NCBI RefSeq assembly: GCF_021347895.1
Contig: NC_067120.1
Coordinates: 20,569,361 to 20,633,360, forward strand
Length of the DNA: 64,000 nt
Reading direction: 5' to 3'
Source of the DNA: Acanthochromis polyacanthus
Taxonomy: Eukaryota > Chordata > Actinopteri > Pomacentridae
The notes under the pieces were generated by a model, which saw only the letters and a list, made by a program, of their open reading frames with translations, did no database searches and had not been told where the DNA came from. The stretch's first letter is position 1. The number at the start of each line of letters is the position of its first letter. Made by a program: the position numbers and the translations under genes. Positions 46,671 through 58,451 of the stretch are shown here, piece after piece.

Positions 46671-47017
46671 CATTACTGTTCAAAAGTCTGGGTGTCACCC
46701 AGACAATTTCATGTTTTCCATGAAATCTCACGCTTTTATTCATGTGCTAACGTAACTGCACAAGGGTTTTCTAATCATCAATCAGCCTTTCACCACCATT
46801 AGCTAACACAATGTAGCATTAGAACACGGGAGTGATGGTTGCTGGAAATGTAGATATTTTATTAAAAATCAGCTGTTTCCAACTGGAATAGTCATTTAAC
46901 ACATTAACAATGTCTACAGTGTATTTCTGATTATTTAATGTTATCTTCATTGAAAAACTATTTTTCTTTCAATATTAAAGACATTTCTAAATGACCCCAA
47001 ACTTTTCAACAGTAGTG
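46671..47017 (-). mobile_element. Tc1-type MITE, copy 2 (inverted)
   Basis: The right end, ACCCCAAACTTTTCAACAGTAGTG, reverse-complements to the left end of copy 1 at 14,287. Internal blocks such as AATGTAGCATTAGA and GTTGCTGGAAATG also match in reverse. It starts CATTACTGTTCAAAAGT. About 347 bp, diverged from copy 1, with no open frame. Confidence 0.88.
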
Positions 47018-47062
47018 TACAGACATTTTATCTATAATTAATATCATATTCCAAATTTTATG

Positions 47063-47064
<2 letters not shown>

Positions 47065-47096
<32 letters not shown>
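47065..47096. repeat. (TA)n microsatellite
   Basis: 32 bp of AT dinucleotide just beyond MITE copy 2. Confidence 0.92.
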
Positions 47097-47098
<2 letters not shown>

Positions 47099-50000
47099 CT
47101 GGTACAACATCAAAAAATTTGTCATGAAACGCCCTGAACGCCCAAACCTAGTGCCACTCAGTTACATGAAAAATACTATCTGACCATATTTCCGTCTCTT
47201 CCGTGATAAAGAACTTTGAGATCATGAAATTGAAAACAAACCATTCAAAGGATTTACGGGATTCAGCCTCAGCAGACCTCAAGCAGGTGGCGATACGGCT
47301 GTAAAATTCCCAGATAATTTAAAATCACTTGGTGAGGATCCACATCGTCAGCTGGATGATGATCAGCTGAGGCCGTACAGCAAATATCAAATGACTTGTA
47401 GCTAAATGTGTCCCATGCTCCATCTGTTACTGAAATGCAGTTAGTAATGATCAAGCCATTCATCTTTTAAATAAAACGCCTGCAAAAGAAGTATGTTGTG
47501 ATTTATGGCTGAAGACGTCAGACTCCGTGTGTCCCTGAAGCAGCTCTGTCGCCTGAATCCAGCCTGATAGGAGCTCAGATATCAAGGCTTCTCACACCTG
47601 TTCATCTATTTACATTTCTGCTACCAGTGTAGTGTGTTAATGTGCAAGTAAAAGGAAAAATGCCAACTACTCCAGCTAGTATAGCTCATAGTAATTTTTA
47701 GACGCAATAGTTGGAACTTTTTGTTTTGAAGATGTGACAAGTTGTTGACCAACACAAACAATGACTCAGTAAGAAATCTATACAGTTTGCTTGGGAAGAA
47801 AGAAGATTTTGAAAAATAGTCTGTAGCTTCTTCCTGTAGGCATTCTAGTGTAAAAGTACAATCTGCCATGCATCCAATTGCACTTTAACCATAATTATCT
47901 GACAGAGGCCATTCACATTTTTATGCTCCTGAACTATATAAGAGTCAGGAGACTATAAATCATAAACATAACGATATAAAGAGACAGAAATGAGCAGTGT
48001 GATTAATAGGTTTGACACACGCCAGAATCAACTTTTTACTGTGTGATGTGTGGCTGTAAGAGCTTTTGAAATTAAAAGCTTCTTTATTTCTCCGTGTGAA
48101 AGAGGCTTGTGGTGATCAAAGGTGCTACAGTCATTTCTCGTGTGGTTAATCCAACCTTGAATCAATAGATGCATGCTATCATATGAAACAGAAAAATGAC
48201 ATTACAGCAAGTAATCACAATTATGCAGAATTTGGATTTTTTTTTTTAAATTAATAGTTTCAGAAGGAAATGCAGTAGCATGTGGATTGTGTTTTGTTGC
48301 AGTGGACACAGTGCTACTCTGTAATGAAACATTAGTAGAAAGAAAGTAGGATGGATGGAAGTCTCCAAATGTCATTAGTTCAGCTGTCTACTCCTTCAAA
48401 TCACAGCCGATTTTTTCAATATTTTACCAACACCACAATTTTTTCTCAACTATAACCAAGTGCTTTGGTTGCCTATAACCTTGAGATGCATTTGCCACTA
48501 CCACAGTATTTCCAGAACTTGAACCAAGTGTGCTGAGTTGCCTAGTGCAATCATTAAGCCCTTAATTATGCTGTAGTTGCCAGGGGTGGATACTAAAAGA
48601 AAGAACCTTTGAGACTGAAGTTGAAATTGTCAAAACAGTTTCACCACGAGCTTGTATTATTGGCTGCTGTGAAATATTTTTTTCATCCATTGCATCATCT
48701 TCAGCTGCCCTGTTGTCATGGAATTATCAGTTTTAAATTTCCATTTTTGTGAGTATGTAAAGACATTTCCATCAGTAGGCAGGAATGTTGGCATTTGGGC
48801 AATTCAGTTAAACCCCTGATTCAAAAGGGAACCTTTTATTTTATATCATGCAAATATTGGATCCTGCAATATCTGCACATTCTAACTACTCTGTGCTTGA
48901 GGGCAGGGAAAGATTAAAAATTATGGCAAGTGAAATGCAGTTAAGGACAGGTTAGGGTTAGACAAGTAAAGGTGTGTTTTATGCCTCGAGTCTATTGTCT
49001 TTCATTTTATAAGCGTAACTACAGTGATTGTGTATAATGGGCTCTGAGTGGTATAAAACGGGGGTGACCTACAATCAGCGCAGAGACGGATGAAGCACTG
49101 AGGCTGCTGCAATGCTAACATTCTACTCATGCCATGTCTCCTGTGTAGACATGACATAAAGCACTTGATAAAGGTTGGGGCAAGAGAGGTTATGGTTCTG
49201 AAAAGGTGAAGCTGAATTGTAGGTAAGTGATGACAAGCAAACTCCACTTTCCTGCATCAAGGTTGATCTATATACCAACCCGTACACTTTACTATATAAT
49301 GTGCATTGCTAAAGAGGACAATGCTTCCTGCAGTGACATTGAATGTTGGCGTTGGACAAAGGTCGTGAGATGGAAAATAAATTGGTCAGATAAAGAGCCT
49401 TACAGCGGAGAGCAGTCAAGGTTGAGGGTTAAAACCCTTGAATGGAAGGTGAATGCCTCGCAGTCTACAATGCTGCAAAAGATTAAAACAGAAAATAACC
49501 TCTGCAAGTTGAATTTTTGTTGAAATGTGGCATTATATTACCTTATTTATCAGTGAACTGGTTCTGTTGTTTACACTCACAGTTCAGTGTGTCTTCTAGC
49601 TCAACCTGTAATTCTTCACACTGGTTTGAATAGCAAACAATACCATTATGTCTCGTCAACAAAACACATCAGACTGTTAAAATGGACGCACAGAAAACGT
49701 CAACGAGCCCTCAACACTATACGACTGTTTTTTTATCTGAGAGCGAAGCACAAAAGAGAATGTGATTGTAAAATCAGTAGAAAGGACTAAAGCGGGTCAG
49801 ATGTGGGGAGGACTGGCAACAATGGCATTCTTTACCTCCTCATGGTCGCACACAGTTCCACTCATCAAGGCTGCAGCCTGTCTTTGAGTCAAACAATCCA
49901 GCTGCTTTCATGCTGGCATTTTTCGCTAAACATATAATATTTAATTAGCGGACTAATGCACTTAAAAGACCCAAGGACTTTCCCTTACAAAGAAAATTGG

Positions 50001-50280
50001 CCTTTTGTCCATTCCTGAAAAAGTGCTGTAGATTTTTTCTTTCACTTCTAATTGCATTAAAAAAAAGAAGTATATGCCTTTATGCAGTGTTTCAAAGACA
50101 TGGAAACCCAGAATTTGCCAAAGCAATTTTTTTCAGTTTTTTTTTTTTTTTGCATGATTTGCTTTTGTTCAGGTATTGTATTTGGTTTTTTAGTCATTGT
50201 TAAAGGCCTCCCAAGGCCGCTGACCCTTGGAATTCTAAGAAGTCTCCTTCCCAGTTCACAATTGTTCTCAACTTTCATCA
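47097..50280. other. Intergenic, nothing recognised
   Basis: About 3.2 kb of AT-rich DNA. No gene, RNA or named repeat is supportable. Confidence 0.4.
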
Positions 50281-50288
50281 GCTACAAA
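50281..50288. repeat. 8-bp target duplication, outer hAT, left
   Basis: GCTACAAA, identical to 61999-62006. An 8-bp duplication is the signature of hAT integration. Confidence 0.88.
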
Positions 50289-50894
50289 CAGGGGTGGACT
50301 GGCCATCTGGCATACCGGGCACTATCCTGGTGGGCCGGTGTCTAGTGGGGCTGGTCAACAGGTTCCCATGGACCTGAAATCAGTAAATTGTAATGACATT
50401 TTAAATTTCACGGGTCGCTTCTATTATCCCAGCGCAGCTTTTCCAGTGTTTACATTTTTTGTTATCAGCTCAGGAAACCCACAGACCAATTACAAACGAA
50501 TTCAGGCATCCCACATGACGCTACTCAGCCAATGAAATCTCTGCACTGCAGCCGCTAAGAAAGCTCAGCGTTCAGAAAACAGTTTAGAGGCAAAGGACAG
50601 ACAAGAGGACAGAGTAGATAGAAAGACAAATAACGCGACACCGAGAAGGAAATAGCCCTGCACATGCTGATTATGTTCGGCTAAACATACAGTTATGAGG
50701 CAGTTTCTCAACTGTGAATATAATTCAAACTAAATATCGTAGCAGACTGACCACTGAGCTCCAAATGTGTTTGAGAACTACCTACACCATTCAGACCACG
50801 ATTCACAATATTGACAGGACAACTTGCAGCTCCGTTCTTCCATTAAGCAGCAGGGATATAAGGGGAGAGATATAAGACGGGAAAAAATGTGAGT

Positions 50895-50902
50895 GTTCAA
50901 TT
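50895..50902. repeat. 8-bp target duplication, inner hAT, left
   Basis: GTTCAATT, matching GTTCAGTT at 61312-61319 at seven of eight positions. Confidence 0.7.
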
Positions 50903-50959
50903 CAGTGGCGGATCTTCCGTGGGGGCACGGGGGTGGCCCCCCCCCACCGCGATCTGATT

Positions 50960-52392
50960 GTGGTCGCTCTGTCTTCTGGAGTGATTTGATTGGCTATACA
51001 TCACGAATAAAACTCCTTTAATTTAACATCTGTAAACAAAACAAAAGCATATCAACAAAGTTTTCTGTTAGAGTTTGTGTTCTTCTAAGTTTAACTCCTG
51101 TATATTTGTAGTTGCCATGATATATTTGCAGTGTTGTGAGCTTCAGTCTGTTATTACGTTTACAATAATAGTCACGGTTTCAGGCTTTGGGGTAGCTTCA
51201 GGGTAGTTTACCTTTAGCTTTGATTCAACTTTCGTACCTTATTGCTTACCAGTCACCTGCTGCGGTTTTCTTATGTAAATTAATCCATACTTACCTGTAA
51301 TACTGATGTGTTTGAAGTCTTAAGCAATTTGTACTGTTATTGACCAGCGTATTCTGTATGTTTATTTCAGTTTCACACCTCTCTGTATTAAAATCCGTTC
51401 AACTACCACACTGGCCTGTTCCTTGGAGGATGCGGTACAGGGGAGAGTTTAGTTGACCGTGAATCCCAGTATAGGACAGGAGTCACACTGGGTGCAACAG
51501 TACAATGAATATCACACCTTTACATTGGAAATAAATGTCCTTTAATTAGACATTGTCATGCAAAAGTTGGATTTCAATTTAATGATGTTCAAAACCTCGT
51601 CGAGTGTTTTGTTGATGTTGGTTTCTAAATGTTTTTTGACACTTGGCCCCAAAGATTAAAACCTTTACGGCTCACAAGCTGCAACAGTTCACACTTTATC
51701 AACTATCTTTCTGACTAAACTAAGATTTTAAAAAAATGAAAAACTGCCTGATTCCTGCATCATGAATGTAAATCTTTGTTTTTTTATGACAGTAAACTGA
51801 ATATATTTGGGTTTGACATTTCTAAACCAAAACAAGAAGTGAATTACTGGAGAAAACAATCAACAGATTAATGGAAAAGACAATGTGTTTTCCAACATAT
51901 ATGGCTGAATTCTTCCAACATTACAAGATACATACAATTTAAATTCAATTTTATTTACATAACACCAATTACAGATCTAATTGTCCCAAGATGCTTTATT
52001 TTTATATTTTTTGTAATATTTAAAATATGACAAAGTAAGAAATTTAAGCCTCTTAAGTAATCCAATTTATTATTTGGTTTTTAAGAGATTAATTCACAAA
52101 ATAACTTTCTCCACTAAAACTAATAAACATGAAGTCACATAGAAGGAACAGTTTTAAATCCTGCAGTCCCACGACGACAAGAGCAAAGTTTGTCAACAAA
52201 AACTAAATCTACTGGTGGATTCCATTAAAGTCCTAATAAATGATGATAAAGTGTGATACTAAAGGTTTGTGGTGCTAAAAATCTCAAAGTAAAGATATCA
52301 AGTTGAACAGCTGGATGGAGGTTGACAAAAGTTGACCTTCCTTCATTTCTCTGGCGCCGACTCCATGGATTTTAGGGATGGTGGTTAAAGAC
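50960..52392. other. Left arm of inner hAT, nothing recognised
   Basis: AT-rich DNA without open frames of note. Confidence 0.4.
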
Positions 52393-52669
52393 CTGGGGCC
52401 TCATTTTTAAAACATTGCGTAGGATCCATACTAAAAGTTTGCGTACGCCGAAAATCTGAAATGGGTGTACGCCCTTCGCCCCTGATTTATAAAACTGTGC
52501 GTACGCACAGCTGCACGCAATTTCTTTATAAATCACACACCAGCTGGAAGATTGCGCAGGTGGATCCACCTCACATCCCACCCACAACACACCCACATTT
52601 TACCATGAATGGTCAATGCAAAGTAACTCATGAATGTAGCTGTATATAAATAAGCTGCTGATCCATGGC

Positions 52670-53960
52670 ATTTTACGTAGCGCTGGCCTGCAGTCTTTTT
52701 CCTAAACTGCTGTGCATCAGGATGAATGAGTGATGTGTTGACCCCACTGTTTCCAACTCCTCAGTAAGGAAAGTCACTGTTGGCTGTCCTAAAAGTCGCT
52801 AAATGACATTGCCTAATTTGCATATTTCCCAGTTTGCATGTAATTGTAATCAACGTTGTAGGAGAGGGGAATAACGTTGTGGAAGAGACCAAAAAGTGAG
52901 TATAAAACACCCAAAATATGTTTTTGTACTAGAGGCTAAATCTGTGGTTTATTTTAGTATGACAGTGAAGAAGCATTTTCGTTTATATGGCTCCGTAAGT
53001 CTGGATGGGATCTGTAGTGACTTTGCGCATGCGCGATTCATCTATCGTCTGAGTGATGTGGGTCTCCCCCTCCCCTCACTGGGACTGCTGCAGGGTTACT
53101 GGACTGACAGCCTGTGCTTTGGGAGGGGAGAAGCTCACAGCAGCACCTGCTGCTTGTTGAGGACAGTAACTGCAGAATGAGCAGAGTTTTCCTATTAGAG
53201 TCTCCAAAACAGCAGAAAAAGTCGCTAGATTTGTCGCTAGTCGCTTTTGACAAAAAAAAAAAAAAGGTCGCTAGGAGCTTTGAAAAGTCACTAGATTTAG
53301 CGAGAAAGTCGCTAAGTTGGCAACACTGGTTGACCCAGGCCACCCTGCCGCTAAATTTTGTTATGATCATGTCCGATGTACAAATTATTTGTACATTGAT
53401 TGAATGTACATTTTTTCGATTCACATAGACAAATTCATTTTCACTCGGAGCCCTTACAGCAACATGAGTGCAGTCAGTTACGCCGATTACATTTGGGAAA
53501 CCAGACATCGCTGCAAATTGCCGTTTAATGTTGGCCTGTTCACCCAGTGTAAGGAAACCTGATGTATTGACTGGTCGTGTTTATAATGTCATCCAAAACA
53601 GCTGGCATTATTGCGCTGAGGGATGGTTGTGATATCCCAGACCTAAAGAAGATCATTTAACTGTATATCAGACCCAAGCGGGATTTAGACAACAAATGTA
53701 CCCTCATATATTCTTCGTATAAAACACATACCTGTTGGCCAATTCCCGCTGGAAGGAGCCGGTGTCACCAGAAACCCCCGAGTCGTCAGCTCCTGTGTCT
53801 GTACCGGGATGGCGTGGTTTCGGCGGGTGGGTTGGTCTAAGACAGGGTCCAGTTCAGCACATAGATCCAAGAGGACTGAGAGGACTAAATCGGCTTGTTA
53901 GCCAGTCATCATGGGCCAGGAAATCTCAGCGATCCCTAAAAACTCTCTCCATTCTGAGCC
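52670..53960 (-). pseudogene. Harbinger (HARBI1-like) transposase pseudogene
   Basis: Minus-strand pieces in order: RVFRDR/DFLAHDDWLTSRF near 53,950-53,890; LLDLCAELDPVLDQPTRR near 53,870; SLSAIMPA near 53,620; MSGFPNVIGVTDCTHVAVRA then ENEFVYVNRKNVHSINVQII at 53,508-53,380 (D of the DDE domain in GVTDCTHV); and, beyond the hAT insertion, WPGSTHHSFIL at about 52,740. Frameshifts and stops separate the pieces and the region after WPGSTHHSFIL is missing. HARBI1-type transposases cut and paste Harbinger DNA. This copy is dead. Confidence 0.88.
52745..53328. mobile_element. Small hAT element inside Harbinger transposase
   Basis: Left CACTGTTTCCAACTC and right (reversed) CAGTGTTGCCAACTTAGCG are inverted termini. 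The exact 8-bp duplication GTTGACCC lies at 52737-52744 and 53329-53336. 584 bp, non-autonomous. The termini carry several GTCGCTA repeats. Removing it and one duplication rejoins the transposase reading across ...WPGST..., which confirms the borders. Confidence 0.93.
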
Positions 53961-55302
53961 TACCATTAATGTGATCTTCCAGCAATGCCAGCGCGTCCAC
54001 TGTGCCACATTACGCATGGCTGTCACCCGCTCTTTATCCGCTTGATCAGCGATTGGACTGATTGTCACATGCCTTTTCCAAATTAGTAATTAATCAGTGC
54101 CACTTACCGCTCTATATCATTCGAAGATGTAAGTTTGATATATGAGCATAGTTCTGCAAATACAGTTGTGATGGGTCTGGATCCATATTTCTGTATTTAG
54201 TGAGGTTTTGAGAGCGTTGAAAGTTAGGAAACGTACCCAAAAGGGCACAGCCACACAGGTCTAGGGTCTCCACAATGTACTTAATTACAACAAAAAGGCA
54301 GACATAACCTTACCAAGCCCGATTACACGGCTGCTATTTTATCATACAAACAAAATAGCTGGTACGAATCCATACATCACGTGTGAGCCCAATGGTAGAA
54401 AATAAATATAAGAGCTCAGCGTCAGGAATGCGTCCATAACACGAGTGCCACTCAGACTGAAAAAAAGATGACAACCACGCCCTCTGGTGGCATTGTACAG
54501 TCTTTCTTAAAGGTACATCACACAACCTCAACTGTTCCACAGTCGTAGGCCGAATGGTGCAGTATAGGAACATCTACAACAATGAGGGTTTATGATTATC
54601 CGGCTCTACAAGTCTAATATATGATGACAATAAAGGTTTGAGATCAATCTGATTTCAATTCATCACTTCACCCTCCGGCACTGCCATTCCCTCTGTCTCC
54701 AAAATGTGCGTAAGCAAGCATCAATGTTGGCGCACCGGTGCGCATATTCTCACGCCAAGTTTTTTTTTTTTTTATAAATCACAATAAAATGGTGTACGCC
54801 ACTTTCTCCGCAAAGGATGAAAGGCGTACGCCACTTCTAGCCCTGTTTTGTGCGTACGCAAACATCAAGCATCAAGGTTGGCGCACAGTCTCACGTCAAC
54901 TTTGTTTTTATAAATCACAACCTTTGCGTAGAAAGTGGCATACGCACTTTCTAGCCCTGTTTTGTGCGTACGCAAGCTTTATAAATGAGGCCCCAGCTCT
55001 TCTAGTCATTTTCCTTCTAGTCGCTGTAAAAGTCACTCCATCCTCACCAACTTCAACACCTCTTCATGACAACTTGTTCTGCCTCTGACCTGGTGGAAAC
55101 TCCAGGAACTCGGGAAAACTCGTCGAGACTCGGATTTTCGAAAAACTGGTCGGGCGGGGGAAGGTGTGGTGGGCGGTGGGGGAGTAGAGGGGGCAGGCCA
55201 CCACCCACCTCCCCGCCTACTCTCTGCCCTGACTCCACCCATGTGGTCACTTGGAAACTACAATGACAAAGGGACGACGAAATTATGTCTTCATATTTGA
55301 TC

Positions 55303-55371
55303 TATAGCTTAGTGAGTCAAGGGTTTGCCTATGAAGCTGCAGATTGCTGGTTCAAGACCAGGTGCTTCTTA
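55303..55371 (+). other. tRNA-like module (+)
   Basis: TATAGCTTAGTGAGTCAAGG resembles a pol III A box region. About 45 nt later, GGTTCAAGACC matches the B box, within a T-arm-like hairpin CTGG-TTCAAGA-CCAG. No proper acceptor or anticodon stem can be drawn, so it is not a functional tRNA gene. It is probably tRNA-derived (SINE-like). Confidence 0.4.
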
Positions 55372-55403
55372 AATTTTTTGAAAATCCAAACAAAGAAAAA
55401 CAC

Positions 55404-55480
55404 CGGTAGCAGGTCTTGAACCTGCTACCTTCCACTTGATAGTCTCTCCTTTTGCCCCCTGAACTACTCACTCAGATACT
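55404..55480 (-). other. tRNA-like module (-)
   Basis: Read on the minus strand, GAGTAGTTCAGGGGGC is A-box-like and is followed by TAGCAGGTTCAAGACCTGCT, a perfect T-arm with a B box. It is inverted relative to the module at 55,303, with about 33 bp between them. No complete cloverleaf. Confidence 0.4.
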
Positions 55481-55559
55481 AATTATTCTTTTTTTTCCTG
55501 CGCATTTATCAACCATTTTTTGTCATTTGAGTTTTTTTTTTGTTGTTTTTTTTTAACTT

Positions 55560-55930
55560 GAGTTTCATCTCGACCGGTTTTCTCAGGAAGTTGGACTGAG
55601 GGTTGAACCCTCAGTTCCAAGACTTTCCAAACCTCGAGACCTCCCGAGTCCTCAGGACCTGAGCATTCACACAGTCTGAGGGCTGAAATTTTTCTAAGTC
55701 CCACAGTAGATCTCTGTTAGATTTAACTTTCAGACAGTCCGAGGACTGATATCTTCTAAGTTCCTGAGTAGATCTGTTAGTTTGAACTTTGTGGTTACCA
55801 GAAGCCTTAAAACCTGTGGCCATGAGTCTTGATTTCACGTTTAGACCATCGATTTGAGTTCTTCTCAGACCTTCACCTGTGGGTTCTTTAGAAATCCTGA
55901 ACAAACTTTGAGTCTCTTCACTGAACAGTA
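55560..55930. repeat. Degenerate tandem repeat, about 65 bp
   Basis: Blocks such as ACAGTCTGAGGGCTGA...TAAGTCCCACAGTAGATCTC and ACAGTCCGAGGACTGA...TAAGTTCCTGAGTAGATCTG follow one another with about 65-bp spacing (55,672 and 55,733 onwards). No coding content. Confidence 0.6.
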
Positions 55931-56099
55931 ACGTTTGTGGAGATCAGAAGGTAACATTAGTTTGATCGATGCCTTCAACTACTAATTGACTTTATCTGGA
56001 AAGCAGTTTCCTGAAATGAGTGCTTATTAAATCTTTCCACAATCAAACCAAGAACATAGAAAGAGGAAATGTTTGAAGAAACAATTTGATGTTTTCATT

Positions 56100-56760
56100 T
56101 CAGACTAGAAAACGCTTTAAGATCTTTATCTCTTTTTGATCGTTTTATTGTCTCTTCTGTTTAATTTGATCTTCTAAAGTCTAAAATGTGTCTTTTCAAA
56201 TGTTTTGTCTTTAGTTTGATTCTTCTTAAATGTTTAGTTTTGCTATTTTCTCACCTTTTCTTTTCTAACATCTGATTTGATTTTAAAATGTTTTGTCGTT
56301 TTAATGTTTAATTGTTTTTTCAAATATTTTATCGATTTGTTTGAAAAATTTCCTTTTCTTTCCCAATGTTTAATTTTGAGATTAAATCTTTAAGGTTTTT
56401 TTTAAAATGTTTTACCACCTTTTAATGTTTTTTTATTCGCTTCATTGTATTTTCTGTTTAATTCCTCTTTAAAGTTTTATTGTCTTTAAGATCTAATTTA
56501 ATTTTTGAATTAAATGTCTTGTCTTTTTAAAGGCTTAATCTAAATTGTTTGTATTTTTAAAATGTTTATCTAAAATATTTCATCTTTAATGTTAAATGTT
56601 TTTTTAAATGTTTAATTTCATAATTACATGTTTTGTATCTTCTGTTTAATTATCTTAAATGTTTTGTCTGTTCAGTGTTCTTTAAGTTTAATTTTCTTTT
56701 TAAGTTGCTTTAATTGCTTTTTTATTGTAGTTTATTTCTGTAATATTTTGTTCTGTCAAG
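56100..56760. repeat. T-rich degenerate repeat tract
   Basis: Strongly T-biased on the plus strand. Variants of AAATGTTTTGTCTTT and TTTAATGTTTAATTTT recur every 25-40 bp over about 650 bp. It looks like a diverged satellite rather than random AT-rich DNA. Confidence 0.65.
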
Positions 56761-57764
56761 ACTTTAACCCCAACCTTTAAAATTGAACAAACCCTTAAAA
56801 TCACATTGAAAATACTTCTGTTGCCACAATCATGAGTTAGTTATTCAGTTTATCAATCCAACTTTATTTGTTTAGAACCTTTCACACAGATGGCAAAATT
56901 AAACAAGCAAAGAGAAAAAAATATGCTAAAACTATGATTAAAACTCAAACATTTAAAATATTTTTTTTAACATGGTAATAAAATATGTTGTGTCCAGGGG
57001 ATGGAGCGAGTTTATTGAAATCTTCTTGGGCTCACACGATAAATCATTAAAAATAGAAACTTGATATTCAGTCTAAAGAAACTGGAAACTGCAGACCGAC
57101 AGAAGAGCCAACAATATCCGTTTTCTCCTTTAATGAGTCGACTCTTCCGGTGCTTTCAGACCAAAGAACTACAGACTCTTCACAACCTGCTCAAACTCTT
57201 GGTACAGGACCTCACCACACAGGTCAAGAAGGTTTCCTTCTCATTTCTACTCTGAAGCTCACCTTCTCCTGCTCAAACTGCTCACAAATGTTTCTGCTGC
57301 TCTAAAGTCTGGTCTCCAGAACTTCCTAAAAACTCTCAAAGTCTCTTCTGCTGCAGGTTGCTTTGTAGAACTGTTACAGAAAACCTCACTAAAACACATG
57401 GAGGGGCCTCAAGATAGTCGTCCAAATGAAACTGTACAAAAACCAAACTAGCACAACCCAAATGCTAAAGTATCCTGCAGCCTACCAGAGAACCTCTTTA
57501 AACAGAGAATCAGGACAGGAAGTCTTACCTTCTGGACAACCATCGTTGGTTCACAAACAAGAATACAGAATGTGTCTGACCAAAAACCTCTAAAGACTAA
57601 CTACAGCCAAGATAAAGACAACTCAGCTGCACCAAATCCACTAATCACTGCACACATTTGCACCATGTGCTAACTGTGGCTAAAGAGTCACATTTACCAA
57701 GACAACTATCCAGTACAAAGCCCTAGAAAACACCAAGAAACACATTAAAGACAATTTTACTGCA
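56761..57764. other. Inner hAT interior, nothing recognised
   Basis: About 1 kb without a gene or named repeat. The small open frame at 57,061-57,255 has no recognisable domain. Confidence 0.4.
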
Positions 57765-57769
57765 GGAAG

Positions 57770-57838
57770 TGTCATGAACTGATGTGTAGAACCCAAGCAT
57801 TAAGGTACAGACAGGCGGGTGAATTTAGTGATGATTTA

Positions 57839-57869
<31 letters not shown>

Positions 57870-58446
57870 TTAAACCAGAAAATACTTAATCAGGGAAGTA
57901 AGGGAAAAATAACAGAATGGAGAATCTAACTGAATTGAACTAAGGGCTGACCCGAAGGCCGAGGTAAAAACTAAACAAATCTAAACTAACCAAGGAGGGA
58001 AAGTCACTGAGAAGTCCAGAGAACAGGAGACGAGGTCGGGGGGAGTGGAGCAGAGGGAGACAGAGATGAGGGGCGCAGCGATGGCTGAGGAGCTGATTGT
58101 CCAAGAGCAGACAGAGGTGGGAAACAGAGCCGGCAAGGTAATCTAACTAAATGAAGCAGAGTCCAGGTAAAGGTGAACATAGGGTGAGAAGCATGAAACA
58201 GAGTCCAAACAGTGAAGTGTATATGGCGGCATGCGGCTGGTAGAATCCAGTGTGCAGAGTACAGAGTCCAGGATATGGCGGAGTACGTCGTGGGCATGAA
58301 AGGTGAGGCAATGAATCAGCAGAGAACTGTGCCGAGAGTCAGGCTTAAATGCTGCACTGATTGTTTATTTCTGCCGGCTGTGCTCTCCGAACAGCCGCTC
58401 GTCATTACACTGATGAGCCAGCACACTGGAGCCGGAGGGCGTGACA
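57770..58446. mobile_element. Solo LTR-like element
   Basis: Begins TGTCATGAAC and ends GGGCGTGACA (TG...CA with short TGTCA/TGACA inverted tips). It is flanked on both sides by the exact 5-bp duplication GGAAG (57765-57769 and 58447-58451). 677 bp, containing a TA microsatellite at 57,848-57,869 and no coding sequence. These are the marks of a solo long terminal repeat left by recombination. Superfamily not assigned. Confidence 0.75.
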
Positions 58447-58451
58447 GGAAG

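Larger units (their letters stand above)
52393..54997 (-). mobile_element. PIF/Harbinger element, inactive
   Basis: The left end is CTGGGGCCTCATTTTTAAAA and the right end, reversed, is CTGGGGCCTCATTTATAAAG followed by CTTGCGTACGCAC. This is the common fish Harbinger terminus with GCGTACGC subterminal motifs. A transposase pseudogene lies on the minus strand. The right subterminal region carries several copies of a GTGCGTACGC...TATAAATCACAA unit (54,706; 54,850; 54,964). I could not define the 3-bp target duplication. Another hAT element sits inside (52,745-53,328). Confidence 0.88.

Noticed and set aside
53114..53428. 104-codon plus-strand frame inside the Harbinger region
   Set aside because: It spans the hAT insert and antisense transposase and has no domain.
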